A stretch of DNA of 64,000 bases from Lactarius indigo (GCA_025766275.1 JAFKAC010000013.1:1488001-1552000); one strand, 5' to 3'; positions 1-12,489 are shown, counted from the stretch's first letter. Notes: generated by a model from the sequence alone, not told the origin. A program made the numbers and translations.

Positions 1-3000
1 GACGTGGATGGGTGGCGTGAATGGACGGTCGACCGCGTTCCTCATAGAAAGGTCCTGGGAGCACTTGAGTGGACTACGCTTATAATAGAGAAGCCGTGCA
101 CCTTCGCAGACGACAGCGCCAGGCGAATATCATGCCTTGAACCGCGTGCTTTCGCCCCAACTAGCACGAATAGCTCCCAGATACAGTCAGTGAGATATAC
201 CGACGAAGCAACGTCCGATTGTGTGGCAAATCCCGGCACATTCGTGAGCTGTAGAGATCAATCGATGCGGAGGTACAATGTCAAGACAACTCTTACATAT
301 GGGTAGGATGATGCATCCACTCGCCAAATTCGGGGCAGGTTAGTCGCCAACTTCGGTCGCCACTTCCAGTAGTCAGCGCTAGCGTAGCCGGCATCGCCAA
401 GCATCATCCAGAAGAATTCGTTGTCATCAGATTCTTGTTCAATGAGCTCCACAAGACTTGATCCTTCCGTGGCAAGAGATTGGGCGTATTCAAGTGCAGC
501 CTGACGTTCTTCGGGGAGCGACCCTTTTCCGTACCAAACATAAGAAGTTCCGAGCAAAGTCAAACAGTAACTGAACGCAGAGCAGAGGTTGGAAACGTGC
601 TGAGAATACGTATCAGCTCGCATGTAACGAGGTTTCCCCGAATAACACTGCACATACTAAATCGTGCTCATCAATGAGTACGTTTCCCTGCATCCAGCGG
701 ACCTGGTGCATGGTAGTGTTCTCTGCACTCCAATGCGAACGGGTTCCCTGAGAAGTACCAGGCCGTTTGTAGGCAGAAGGCACTCAACGAGCGCCTGAGA
801 CTCTTACCTGCCGGATAGCAAGCCGTCCGCCAAGCGCGTGCACCAGCTCAGGTGGTTCACAACTTTGGCGAACAGGACATAGCTTTGTTCCATAATGCCG
901 CGCCATATCCTTCAGCTTTCGCTCCTCGCGTTCACCGATCTGGCTACGCCGACCTTGCCAACTCCAGAGCGAGGTCTCCACGAGCCCGGTAGTTTTCGTC
1001 TTGAACCGATGCACGATCGCCAAGACTTCTGAATCGTAAAATACGCCTGTGTCACCCTTCAAGCCTATGGCGGTAGCACCGGTAACCGACATAACATCGA
1101 CAGATATGCTGGCGGTATCCAAGCAGGGCAAATACTCAGTGGGAAGGGCGAAGAACCCATCCAAGGCAACACAGGGAAGAAGCTCGTCATAAGTGGCTGC
1201 GGTCCATGCTCAGAAGTCGAACCTGAGGACCAGTGGTCTCACTCACGTATCTCAACGAAGATATCGTCTTTCTGGCCTGACTCTGTGACATCAGGCATTT
1301 CTGACTCTTGTGGTGCTATGTCCGCAGAAGTTTCCCTGATTTCCACTACGGGCACGGGGCTTACTCTCCCTGCCAGCAAGACGCGCTCTTCGACCAGGGG
1401 AGACATCATGAACGCTGTATACTTGTCATGGCTTGACTTGCGTTTTTCCATCGACGGTGCATGATGCTCCGCTCGCCGTGGAGCGATAGAACTCTTGATC
1501 GGAACTTCTGCCTCAGGTGGTACTTGTGCCTCCTGCAACGCCTGTGCGACGTCCATCACCAGCGCCCTGGACCCCGTGCTTGGGATACGGCTTTGACGTC
1601 GCGGGGAGCGAGGCGACGCTGAAACAGACTGCGCCGGGAGTGGCTTCTGTGACTGCGATGGGGATGTGATGATGCCAGGGAGGACACGGTCAGTTGCTAA
1701 CCCGACAAGGGAAGTTTTCTTCTGAACATTCAAGGCGACAGAACCGAGTGACTTGATGCCACTCAAGGCCTGTTCGGCGATCTGAGGCTTAGAGGTGGGT
1801 TGGTGCGTGTCCGAAGGGGACTGTGATTTCGGATGTGAAGGCGTGCCAGGAGCTCGTACCGCGACGGCAGAAAGTGGGGAGTCACGTATCGGCGAAGGTG
1901 AAGGTATGAGCGTGGCTATACGCACTGCCCCACTCGACGTTGGTGACTTTAACACGTGGGTGGTTTGTGTCTTCAAAGCGTCTTTCTCGTAGCGCAGCTC
2001 GGCCGTATGTTTTCGAATAGCCTTTTTAGGCTTAGGCCTCCCCTTGGTGAGCTATAAACACGTCCGTGGCACACACGATCACGCACACGGAGAAGATACA
2101 AAACACACACCCAAACAAAAGGAAAGTAGCAATTAATCATTGACATGCGATATGGTGCCACTAGGGACGTACATGAACCAAAGGTCTGCCCGATGGCACT
2201 GGAAAGCTCGCCCCACCATGCCGCCGCCCATTTCCGCCAGAACCCACCCCAGTACGATGACCCAACTCGTCAACACCCTGTATAGACGCCAGATCAGTAG
2301 ACGGCAAGTGTGAGTGTGGTGTGGCAGGCCGCGAATGAGATTTGGACAAGCCGGTGGCGGGATCGTCGCCCGTCCTCGTTGGTTTGATGTATGAGAACAT
2401 GGTGGACGAAGAACCAATGCCATGACCCCCTGGAGACGAGGGCGGAGGAGTGGACGGCCGCGAGGGTGTTGATAAGGAGGGTAATGAAGGCGCCTTGCGG
2501 ACAGAGTGCCCTGTATGCTGCGCCTCTAACACTTTCGAAGACTGCTCTCCGGCCTCTCCCGTACACGTAGATCGCCCAGTTTGATGAGCTTCGACAGTAC
2601 ATGTAACACGGCCAGTGTTTTGTTGTTCCAATGCACGAGGCGGTCGTTCACGTTCGTGATCCTCCGCTTTCAAAGGCTCCGAGGCTGCCCACGATTTCCG
2701 CTGTGCGACGTTTTTCTTCCCATACGTCGTAGTAGCTGGGGGTAAGCTCGATGACGATGGTTCAGGCTTCCACCGATCGGCTACCAGCGACGAGCGCTTA
2801 GTGGGGCCAAGTCTCCCGGCCTCGGATGTAGCAGAACCTGCCGCTGCCGCTTCCAAAACACTGCTTACTTTCACCATTGATTGAACGAACCCCCGACCTT
2901 TGAGTCGACTGATGCTAGGTGTCGGGTCTTTCTCTTTCGGTGGATGGAGGGGCATTCGGGGTGGAGGTGTAAGTGGCGCGGCCCTGGAGATGGGGGATTC

Positions 3001-4209
3001 GATTCGGGGGAGAGACGGGGTGGACGCAGAAAATACGGGAAGCTTGACGCCGGATGCGAGAGACGAAACATTTGCGACTGTAGGCCTCTTAGGGGTCACG
3101 GTAAATGCAGGGGAAGATGACTTGGAAGGTGTGGATGCAGGAGACTTTGACGGTGGAGGCTCTGGGCCGAAGGTTGGAAGAGTCTGGTGTACCTCTGAAG
3201 TCGGGGTACGAGGAGAGATAGGGGCACGAGGAGAGACTGAACGGGGTTGAGACTGCGATGCTGGGGGTGAAAGTATCGTGACACGGGTGGGACGTGTACC
3301 AGTGGGCGTGCTCACGGTACGTGATCGAGGATTGTCCCGTGCGGAGGGTTTGCTCAGCGAAGGCGGTGTGACTTGTTCGACGTGTTGTATGTATCGTTTA
3401 AGCGCCGTAGAATGTGCGTTCGTGCGCGGTTGACGAGACGTCCCCTCTGGTAGGTGGCCATTGGCTAGTGTGAGAACGGCTTCTGTATTCGATGAAGGTT
3501 CATCCTTCATTATGGGAGAGTGACCTCCAGTAGATGCGCTAGGAGCCGGTGCATGATGCTCGCGGTCTGAGATGGGAGAAACAGCCCCGCGCCCCCGCGA
3601 AGTGAGCCTGGACATCGCTATACCTCCTCGCCCGAATAAAGGGTGAGGCATAGAGGAAGAGTTAATGGTCCGTTGCTCGGACAATGTGGGGTCGTTGACG
3701 TCCCTTTGAGGAGCGTGTTTGTTTAACCGTGGACCTGTCGCGCGACCGCCGATAAAGGTCGCAAGAGACATTGGCGTAGTTGTAGGTGAGGAAGCAGAGG
3801 GGAGGGGAGACGATTTGCCGACAAGTTTTTGCAACGTCTCTTCTCGATCACGGTAGGTGTCGGTAGGGCTTTCACTCTCAAAAGCATTGGGACGATGGGA
3901 AATGGGGGGAGAGATGTCTTGGGCTACTGTGTATGCACGTCGCTCGGGTCAATCCAACCCGACTTTTGTGTAAGAAAGGGGCGTACCGACTGCAGGGTCA
4001 AACGAGACACGACTATAGCCAGCACTGCGACGCACTCGGGCGAGACGCGAAGCAGCGATCTCCTGCTCGAGCTTCCTGTGTTCTTCTTCCTCGTCTGCAT
4101 CAACCTGACGCTGAAGTGCCCGGATCTTCTGAGCCCATTCTGCGAGGCCTGATTCTCCAGGCTTACGCGTACCGAAATGATGAGATGAGGGACTAGGTGG
4201 GAGTTCCAT
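1..4209 (-). CDS. DUF4045/gelsolin-repeat protein, 3' end cut by window edge
   Basis: Predicted actin-binding or severing protein of the fungal class that joins an N-terminal DUF4045 region to C-terminal gelsolin/villin repeats. The first exon (ATG at 4207-4209) encodes MELPPSPSSHHFG and a charged helix (GLAEWAQKIRALQRQ, then ASRLARVRRS) typical of this N-terminus. A long Ser/Pro/Thr-rich disordered exon covers about 3925-2165 and holds the motif GRGFVQSMVKVSSVLE. An intron near 2170-2050 joins it to a basic stretch, LTKGRPKPKKAIRK, also typical of the family. Gelsolin-like blocks follow at about 1160-790 (EVLAIVHRFKTKTTGLVE, SLWSWQGRRS), 740-260 (TSYVWYGKGSLPEERQAA) and 225-1 (VYLTDCIWELFVLVG, then RPFTPPIHV). 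The protein continues beyond the left edge. I see no frameshift. Family call is firm; the cellular role is inferred from gelsolin homology. Confidence 0.85.
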
Positions 4210-4454
4210 GTAAAAGTTGTGACAAGTTCGGTTAATGTTACAGTGTGGCCAGAAGGGAAGGCACCAGTCAGCCAGACAATCCAACCGAAACGTGCCACTA
4301 TGCCAATGAAGCAATGGCCAAATCTGGCAAGCTCTGGTCAGGAGGTCACGGTCCGTGTTCCGAATCTGCTATGCTACTACAATGCTAATGCTAGGTAATA
4401 CATCATATACCATTCTCGTACAGATGATCCAGTAGTCAATCGGCCAGGGCGTTC

Positions 4455-5436
4455 TCACAAAAGGGCCGCCAAAAAAATGGCGAGCCCAATAAGAGACCCA
4501 GGCGCACCCTTGAGCCGGAAAGGTTTTAGAGCGACATTACTATCTTCATTTGTATTGGAAAGGTCGCTACCCGCTGCAGTCTGTGAAATACCCGCAGGTG
4601 TTTTACCATCTGCAAGCACGAGTCAATGGCAGATGACAGTCTCATGAATGAAATGGCAGACCTAGAAAATCAGCACCACATTGCTTTGAGAGTGTCGAGT
4701 TCTCATCAGATGCGATGGCTTGTGGTGTTTGGGTGATGATAATGTTGTAAGCCTCCTTGGTGCAATTATTACACGTCACGTTTTGGGGCAGACCGAGAGC
4801 AGGAAGTCCCTCCGCAATGAGCTTGGGAAAGAGGGAAAAAACATTATCTGTGATGAGTGTACCCGTCACGTTCTGGACGTCATACAGCTCTTCGATGAGA
4901 CAGAGTTGATTAGCATTGTTACTAGGAAGGACGTCAACATCGTGGACTATCTGCGGCAGGAACCTGTGCCTCGGGAACGACATACTCTTTTAAACACGCT
5001 ATTTGGCGCACGACGGGATAGTACTCTTGCACAGACGCTGTGATGGACGAAATATTGCTATTGTTTATACTTAGTGACGACAAGTCGGACGAGCACCCCT
5101 GGGTGATGTTCGCCACAAGGGTGGCGAGAGTCTGATTCGTGCAGGGGTCCTTGGAACAGAGACCGGTTAACCAGGATTGAAAGGGACCAATGAGAGAGGT
5201 GTTCGAGCCGGCGAAGAAAATCGGAGCGATTCCAGCAGAATTGAGACATTGTCCTTCAGTGGAGGAAGCAATGTTAATGAGACTGGACTGACACTGCGCA
5301 GAAACGTCAAAGCTACTGTGGCGAAACAAAGGGTGTTAGGTGGGCGACGCGAGGCAAGGATGAGAACCACAGACGAGGATGACTGCGCAATGACAGGGGG
5401 TAGCAGAGGTGCAAGTATGAGGAACGAAAAGATCAT
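4455..5436 (-). CDS. Secreted, Cys-containing, GPI-anchored surface protein
   Basis: Small cell-surface protein of unknown function. The start at 5434-5436 gives a signal peptide (MIFSFLILAPLLPPVIAQ). A 5' intron at about 5390-5331 (GTCTGT...CCACAG) joins SSSS to FDVSAQCQSSLINIAS. The mature part has many N-glycosylation sequons and spaced cysteines (CSKDPCTNQTL, NVTCNNCTKEAYN). A second intron at about 4665-4612 leads to a last exon that ends in a hydrophobic tail (GAPGSLIGLAIFLAALL) followed by TGA at 4455-4457. This is the expected architecture of a GPI-anchored wall or membrane protein. It resembles fungal secreted proteins annotated DUF7729, but I hold that name only loosely. It lies 245 bp upstream of the DUF4045-gelsolin gene on the same strand. 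Confidence 0.75.
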
Positions 5437-5897
5437 CGTGGTGTTGGATGAAATCTAGTCACTGACCGGGGTGGGGCAGAGTTTTATATGACATAGCCAA
5501 GGCGAGTGGAGTGGTCGTGGAGAAATGAAATCATTGTGCCGTGCTGCCGCCCGATCCATTACTGTGCAATAACCCAATTTGGATACACCTATTCCTAATT
5601 CGATCGTACATGAATCCACCAGGTTTGCAGGATTACTTACCTCACCTCTCGTACATACGGAAGAAAGCCTAAGCTCGAGCTTAGGATGCACATTCCAGCT
5701 GACAGATTGGGAAAAGGTCGCGGACCGAGCAATGTCCCCACAGGCAGACAAGCACTCTTTAGCGATGCAGAACTTGAAGGTCACTTCCACCAAAAGTTTA
5801 CCGACTGTATGCGCCCCCGTTGAGGACTTCCCTCGTTCTTACCCTTATAATAAACCCCTCACATATGTGTGCTTTAGGTGATACCCTAACTAGGAGA
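5437..5897. other. Divergent intergenic region (about 460 bp)
   Basis: Shared upstream region of the minus-strand GPI-anchored protein gene and the plus-strand gene starting near 5898. It holds a TATA-like stretch on each strand (TATAAAA at 5482-5488 minus; TATAATAAA near 5847 plus). I see no convincing coding potential. Confidence 0.5.
5482..5488 (-). promoter_or_regulatory. Possible TATA box of the GPI-anchored protein gene
   Basis: On the minus strand the sequence reads TATAAAA about 46 nt upstream of the ATG at 5436. The position would leave a very short 5' leader. The evidence is motif and position only. Confidence 0.3.
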
Positions 5898-7146
5898 ATG
5901 TCTAGTCTAGATCCTGGCCCGCACCTGAGACCTAGAGTCCCCGGTATCAGTCTCGACACACATTACAGCCTGAGTACAAATCCGCGTTACATTCCTTCAG
6001 TCTCTCCAAGCGGTTCGTGCACGTCACTTCACGCAAAACTCCCTGTCCTGCGAGCCTCGGGGCTCCCCACAGTTACCTGCGATAAGGAGAATGTCCCACC
6101 AATTACGCAGGATGAGGAGTTGTATCCCCTAGAAGTCCAACAGCCTTTTACCCCGCCCTTGCCTACCCCCTCCTCTCCTGCTCACTGTCACCAACTCGAC
6201 TCAATCATCCCTCTGGGCTTACCGCCCATTCAGTCACTTCTTGACATGACTCTTTGCGGCCAACGTATCGCATTTGACCTCGAGGGCCTCGACGTTGACC
6301 CACGCCCGATTATAGAGTTACTCTGTGCAACTTCGAGTGATCGTGACAAATGGATGATTGTCGGCGCGTTTTATCGACGCAAAGGTAACATCCACGCCTC
6401 GTTGACCGTAGTCGCCACCATGGTAAAAGGTCAGTAGGAGTTCCTCGACTATTGCGATGCAGCGACTAAGAACAAATCAAAATTCAGTGCTTAGCGACCT
6501 CGGACTCAAGGCATGCGAGCTGCGACCCGCATTCCTCATGCTTTCCAGCTGCCATACTGAATTATGGAGGCGTACACGTGCTCAAGACGGCTCCGAGACG
6601 CAGGCATCCGTTGCACACTTGGACAAGTCACGACGCTGGCTACAGCTTGTGTATGGTCGACTTACTACCGAACTAAGTTCTGAAAACAATCCCGATACCC
6701 TTGGCACGTCGAGGCATGTTCATGACATCCCATCTGAGCGCGAAGTCATTACACCCGAAAATACTCAGAATGTGGACAATGAAGGTGATCTACTGGTGTT
6801 ACGAGACCCCCGAGTGCCTTATACCGAAGATCCCATCAACAAGCGGACTGCGAAGCGATGGTTTGAAGATGAAGCCGGTTTCGAACGTGCAACACGGAGA
6901 CGACCCTAGCGGACGTTGCATGATCTCGAGGCAAGAATCATCGAGGCCCCAAAACGCGTCGATGATGCCCATGCGTCGGTCCGCGCGTGGGCGGACACGC
7001 GGAGGATATGTGAGCAGGCAATCAGCGAGGAACGGGCAAAGAACAGAATGATGGAAGAATGTCTCAAGAGGCAAGCCCAGAGTGCCAGGCCGCTACCAGA
7101 CGGACTAACCGCATTATTTTTCAGAGAGCAGGGTAGTTACAGCTAG
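5898..7146 (+). CDS. Unrecognised fungal protein with N-terminal disordered part and C-terminal coiled coil
   Basis: I do not recognise a named family. ATG 5898 (MSSLDPGPHL) is preferred over ATG 5865 because a TATA-like TATAATAAA lies about 50 nt upstream. The N-terminus is Pro/Ser-rich with a KENVPP motif. A more ordered segment follows (DRDKWMIVGAFYRRKGN), which looks helical and TPR-like. An intron at about 6431-6487 (GTCAGT...TTCAG) joins MVK to VLSDLGLKACELRPAFL. The C-terminal third is a charged coiled coil (ISEERAKNRMMEECLKRQ). An in-frame TAG sits at 6907-6909 between two segments that both look like real protein (RWFEDEAGFERATRR before, LEARIIEA after). Either two compensating one-base indels (near 6903 and 6918) or a true nonsense change would explain it. 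The gene could be a pseudogene, but sequence error is more likely. Confidence 0.5.
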
Positions 7147-7420
7147 ACGGTGATGCATGATTCGTTTGTCAACCTGGACCATGGAGGGTTGCGCACTCCG
7201 ATGACCTCCCGATCTGTGGACGATTATAATAATTTTGATGGACTTCACTCCGTACCAACGTCGAGTCAACACCCCCTTTTTTCGGGTCCCTTCTCAATTC
7301 GAATGTGACTAAGCGGCGAGCTTTAGCGCAACGCAACCTAGATTCCATGTAGAAGATGGTGCCACTGTTGTACACTAACGCAGAACTATATATATTCCAC
7401 TCGCCGCGAGACGTGAAGAC

Positions 7421-10400
7421 TCAGAACAGGTCGACAGTTCCCCGGACGGACGAGATCACAGCAACAACCTTACTCTCAAAAGACAGTAGGTCGCCTCCTT
7501 GCGTTGCCACCAGGTCCGTCGTGCCCCTGTGCCCATTGCCACCGAGGAGCTTCTTGAGATTTGTGGAGGCCAGAGCGATGGCTTCCGGCTTGGAGATATG
7601 TCCGCCAGATTCCAGAGCGATCTACGTAATGACGTACGGTGAGGGGCAAAAAAAACGTAGAGGCAGCGAGAGAGGACCGCACCCAACCAAGGTCGAAGCG
7701 CGTCGCAGCGGCGCTCGATGGCTCGTCTACACCAACTCCTACTGACACACCATACGTCAGGAGTCGCAAAATGGCGCTATCTTCGGACAGGGGTGGGCCG
7801 GGCAGACTGGGGACAACCATAGTCAGCGGCCCAGACAAGGAAAGTATGGCATGTACTACAAACTCACATGCGTCGCTGCTCCCAAGTCCCGGGAAAGGGT
7901 CGCGCACGCGTCAATACCACCCCCACTCCGGCTTCCGCGAGTTCTGATGCGAGGAGATAGGCCTCGGCGGCGCCAGCGATAGTCAACCGAAGTGGACGTC
8001 CGGTGTGCGCCTCAAATTCCCTCTTGAGCTCTATGAGTGTCGCAATTACGTCAACGCTGTGCGTCTCGATGACCAGCGGAATACGACCCTGAATGACCAG
8101 ATGAGACGGGAGTGACACAAATCCAAGAACTCAAAGACCACGCACCTGGACGACATCGACAAAGTGGGCAGATACCTCCCCACGCTCTCCATGAGTATGA
8201 GCCGCGAAAAGCCGTTGGCGCAATGCAGCGATCTGCGTGCTCACACTGGGTTGCATAGTACCGTGCACTATGGAAAGATGTAAGGCTGTTACGTCCTGAT
8301 GAACGGCACCTTTCTCCAGTTTGTGCCTGGCACCGAGAGAAAACTCCACCCCTAGACCTCCAAGGAAGCCAGAGTGGCTCGGGGCAGTAAATGCACGTGA
8401 GACTCCGGCGCGGTAAGCCAATCTGTAAGCGAAAGGTTACGTTCGTGGGAAATCGTATGGCCAAACAATGAGATTAAGGACGAACAAGGCATTACGACCG
8501 GCAAACTGCAGCCCATCAACAGCACGGACAAGAATTTGCTCGGCAGCTGAGGACATCGGTGCGACCAAGGGGTCAAACACGGTCCCATCACCGGTGGAAA
8601 TCTCGCCTTGTATTTCTGAGAGACCCAGAGAGGAGCCATATGATACCAATGTGGGGCTTATCGAGCCTCCTTTCAAGTCGATGATGCGCACAGGGTGTGC
8701 ACGATTGTCAGTGAGCTCGCCCACGGAACAAGAATTTTCGGGACCGAAACATGCAACGGTGCCGTTAAGTACCATTACCACGCCAGAATGTATACCCTGA
8801 GTTATAAATGCGTCTTGAATTCGATCGCCGTCCGCCCCTGGCAAGAAAAGGTTATTGACATTCTTGAACAGTATGTCACCAGTGTGAGACTCGTTGGGCA
8901 TCAGGGGTGGAAGGCCGTCGTATTCGACAGCCTTGGCAGCCTCACTATCAAAATTTGGGACCTTCGGTACGGACTGTAAGGAATTAGGTTTCTCAACAAC
9001 ATAAGGGAACTTGATCTGAGCAATTCCGTCGATGTAAACTTGTGTTGGTGTAGCACCGAGCGCCAGGGGATGGCTGTCCCAAATAACCAGATCTGGAAGG
9101 GCCCCAAAATTCGCACCACTGTGTAGGACAAGTGATGGCAAGAGGCGTACCCGCATCCCATCCTGGAACGTAGGTCATTAACTGAGAAATCATAAAACCC
9201 GAAATATTCACCCTCTCTAATATAGCCAATGCGATAATCTAAGCCAACCACTTGAGCAGGTTGTGTCGTCACGGCGCCCAATGCAAGATTCTCAGGTAGG
9301 CCATAATAATGAGCTTGCTGTGCATCAAACAATAGGAATCTAGAATTTGAGACCGGATGGTCGCTCTAAGGAAAATGAGTAATGACGTAGCTTGGAGTTG
9401 TTTTGGACAGACCTTAAGAACGACCTTGATGCCATTTTCGGCCAAAATACGTGGAGCAAACTCGGAGCCTCGGTACGCCTCCCTTTTATATCTGCAAAAG
9501 AGTGGTATAGAAGGCTGTCCATGATTACCAATAAGGTACAAACCTTGCGTGTGTCGCAAAGATAGCGGCAGCAGGCGGAGGACCTGCAGCGAGATGGTAT
9601 ACATCACCGGACGGGTGACGACCGCCCGATAAGCAAGCTTACCGTATGCCCGTTTCAATACATCCGGAACGAGATATGCCTCGTGAGCGTGGTGAACAGC
9701 GGCGATAGAAAACTTGAATTCATTTGACAGCTGTCAGATCGTGGTGTCAGACGACCCGGGCGGCGGGTTTGACGGCTCTCACTCGGATCAGGTCGTCCAG
9801 GTCGACTGCTTCATAGCAGTGGGTTTGTACCTGCAATATCCCTCCATCAAAAATCATGCAATTAGCGAATGTCGTGGGTGACATGCCTTGACCCGGCCAC
9901 GCAATACGTCGACCAATGCTTCCCATTGTAGGTCTTCGGGGAACTCGCCAAGATCTGACCATTGGCCGGAGAATGCCTGCTCGCAGTACGCATCTTGCTT
10001 CTTTTTGATTTGGCGAGCACGATCATACCTGCGGGCGCTACCTTGACGTCCACCATGCGAGGGACGAGGTTGTGTACTCACGCTTGACGGAATTCCCAAA
10101 AGGTATCCATACGTGTCGCGCTATAAACTCGACCTAATGGGAGATCAGGTAATCATCATTTGGTCGACTATACCAACGCACTCGGATTCTCCCCTGTTGA
10201 CGTGTCTGACGAGCCAGTTAGCATGGAAACATAATCAGAGGCGTACCACATGCGTGTCTAGAACGATATGCTCAGAACAACGCCGATCTCTAAATAAAGA
10301 TATCGTACTTCATTTGTCTCCACGGAATGGCGCCGGACGTTGGGTATGTGCCATTCAGTTGATACGGGGGCTCCAGAAGCATCGCAGTGGGCGAACGTTC

Positions 10401-11218
10401 CGCTGTCTTGCGCAGCTTTATCGTAAAAGCCTGCCCACCTGCGTAAACCGTCAGATCATCATAACGATATCCAGTAACTACAAGAAACTTGCCGATGGCA
10501 TTTGCAGAACCAGGAAGGATGAGTGCTGTCGTCACACCGCCGACAATGGAGAGCGGATAAGACTCGTCGTGAGTATTCAGCCCGTCTAGAGAGCGTAGCC
10601 ACGGCAGGATAGGACCATTGTGAGAGTTGCCATCATTAGCTCCAGAAAGGGAAGGCGCAGCGAGAACCCCTAGGTGTGAATGCGCATCCACGATACTAGA
10701 ATTACGGACGTAAGTGAGTTTTATCCAAGTGTCATCGAATGTTCTCACCCCGGCGTCACCCAGGCACTTTTGGCATCTACGATGTCAAGGGTATCCCGGC
10801 TGTGAAGCATTTTGATGGCATTCACATCTAAACTACCAACGCCTTTGAAGATACCCTTATCAAAATAAACGTGTCCTTCGATTATCTCGGTACCGTTCTG
10901 GCCACCGGTCCAGATGCGCGCATTGAGGACAAGGGTAGCCCGTGTACCGGGAACATAGCGATCCGAGCTTGCACGAGAGTAGAAGTGTGACGACGGGCCA
11001 GGTACAGTGTCGAGTACACGACATCTCGCAAGGGTTTTTTCTGCGTGAATGGGTACCGACGAGGTACGTGCAATAGTGAGGGCATGGTGGGAATACAAGA
11101 ACTGGAGTGCCACCAAAACGAATACGGCGCCATAGACGAATCTATTGCGAACATAAGGACGGCGGCGATTTGTGGGTACAACGGGTGCGTGCATCGGCAG
11201 CTGCGAATACTCGCCCAT
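7421..11218 (-). CDS. Membrane-anchored two-domain amidohydrolase, paralogue A
   Basis: Large metal-dependent hydrolase of the amidohydrolase superfamily (imidazolonepropionase/composite-domain type; similar fungal proteins are sometimes labelled carbohydrate esterase 9). ATG 11216-11218 gives a short cytosolic tail and one membrane segment (VYGAVFVLVALQFLYSHH). The first domain keeps the metal motifs: HSH in IVDAHSHLG, His in HACGENP, His in AAVHHAHEAY and Asp in DHPVSNSRF. It ends with the usual GW-DADLVIWDSHPL. A second domain repeats the fold's ends (LILPG-like start, DLKGGSISPTLVSYGS) but lacks HxH. The last exon ends GGDLLSFESK...GTVDLF with TGA at 7421-7423. There are more than ten introns, including one GC-AG intron (10439-10492) and microexons at 10247-10257 and 10182-10193. 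The reading frame is intact. The substrate is unknown. The paralogue lies at 16863-20737. Confidence 0.85.
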
Positions 11219-11594
11219 GGTGAGGAACGAGAGGTAAGCGGTGGTTCCGTGCCGAAATAAGATGGTGAGAAGAGTACTCGAGGTGCCGGTGCCTTTGGCT
11301 ATGGCTGTCACACGTACCCGGCACCGTGTGAATGGGCACTTCAGCTGCCGTCGGCCTCCAAGGACTGGAAGCGAACATGACTTACGGACTGTATCCCGCT
11401 CCGATATCCCAATCGGGTAATCAACGTAGGCACGTGATGGAAGAACGAGACAACTATACAGACGTTCGGCAAGTCCCGAGTGGCCTCAAACTTTGATCTC
11501 ACTGTCACTCACTCGTCCCGTGTGAGACGCTGATAGGTCAACACAACTTCACGGGAGCAGCTTCGGTTATCCTCAAAGGCAAGAGATCTCAAAA
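11219..11594. other. Divergent promoter region between amidohydrolase A and RPS5
   Basis: About 375 bp lie between the two start codons, so both genes must be driven from here. I see no coding potential and no motif I would name with confidence. Confidence 0.5.
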
Positions 11595-12489
11595 ATGGCT
11601 TCTGTTCAAACCCTCCCAAAGGACGTCTCAAAGCTCGGACAGGAGGTAAAGCTGTTTGGAAAGTGGGATACTCAGGAGTGCGTCCCCAAATTGAGCATCT
11701 ACACCTACGAAAGAGATTGACGATCTCACCCGTTAGCGTCGAGGTCAAAGACATCTCTTTAACTGACTACATCCAAATTCGTCATGCTGTTTACCTTCCC
11801 CATACCGCTGGCCGTTATGCCAAGAAGCAATTCAAGAAGGCCCAGATGCCTATTGTCGAACGCCTTGTTGACAGGTTGGTCCGAATATACGAGTAGCCTC
11901 GCAGGATTCACTATATTCTCCTAGTCTGATGATGAAGGGTCGCAACAACGGCAAGAAGCTCTTGGCTGTCCGCATTGTCGCACACGCGTTCGAGATCATC
12001 CACCTCCTTACAGACCAGAATCCAATCCAGGTTTGGTTTTTCGACCAACCTGCCCAATTCCGTTCTCCGACCCACTCTTGACCTACAGGTTCTTGTTGAC
12101 GCCATCGTCAATACCGGGCCTCGCGAAGACTCGACTCGTATTGGCTCACAAGGCACTGTCCGCCGCCAGGCCGTCGACGTTTCACCTCTGCGGAGAGTGA
12201 ATCAAGCCATCTCACTCCTCACCATCGGCGTACGTCCAACTCTTGCGATTAGCCACGTGTGCTTATCTCATCGCCTCGTCTCAGACACGCGAGTCAGCAT
12301 TCCGCAACGTTAAATCCGTCGCGGAATGCCTTGCAGATGAGCTCATCAATGCAGCAAAGGGTTCATCAAACTCGTATGCCATCAAGGTCTGTCACACCAA
12401 TGAACCTTTTTTGTTTGTTTTTTCACATGCAGCTCTACTATTTGTAGAAAAAGGACGAGCTGGAGCGTGTCGCCAAGTCAAATCGGTGA
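11595..12489 (+). CDS. RPS5: 40S ribosomal protein S5 (uS7 family)
   Basis: Small-subunit protein that binds the 3' major domain of 18S rRNA near the mRNA exit channel. ATG 11595 gives [19 protein letters not shown], then [10 protein letters not shown]. Five introns (about 11678-11736, 11875-11924, one ending near 12090, one near 12230-12286, one near 12387-12447) join into the canonical uS7 sequence: [73 protein letters not shown] and the C-terminus [13 protein letters not shown] with TGA at 12487-12489. Length and ends match eukaryotic S5. It lies between the two oppositely oriented amidohydrolase paralogues and is normally an essential gene. All exons are in frame. Confidence 0.97.
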
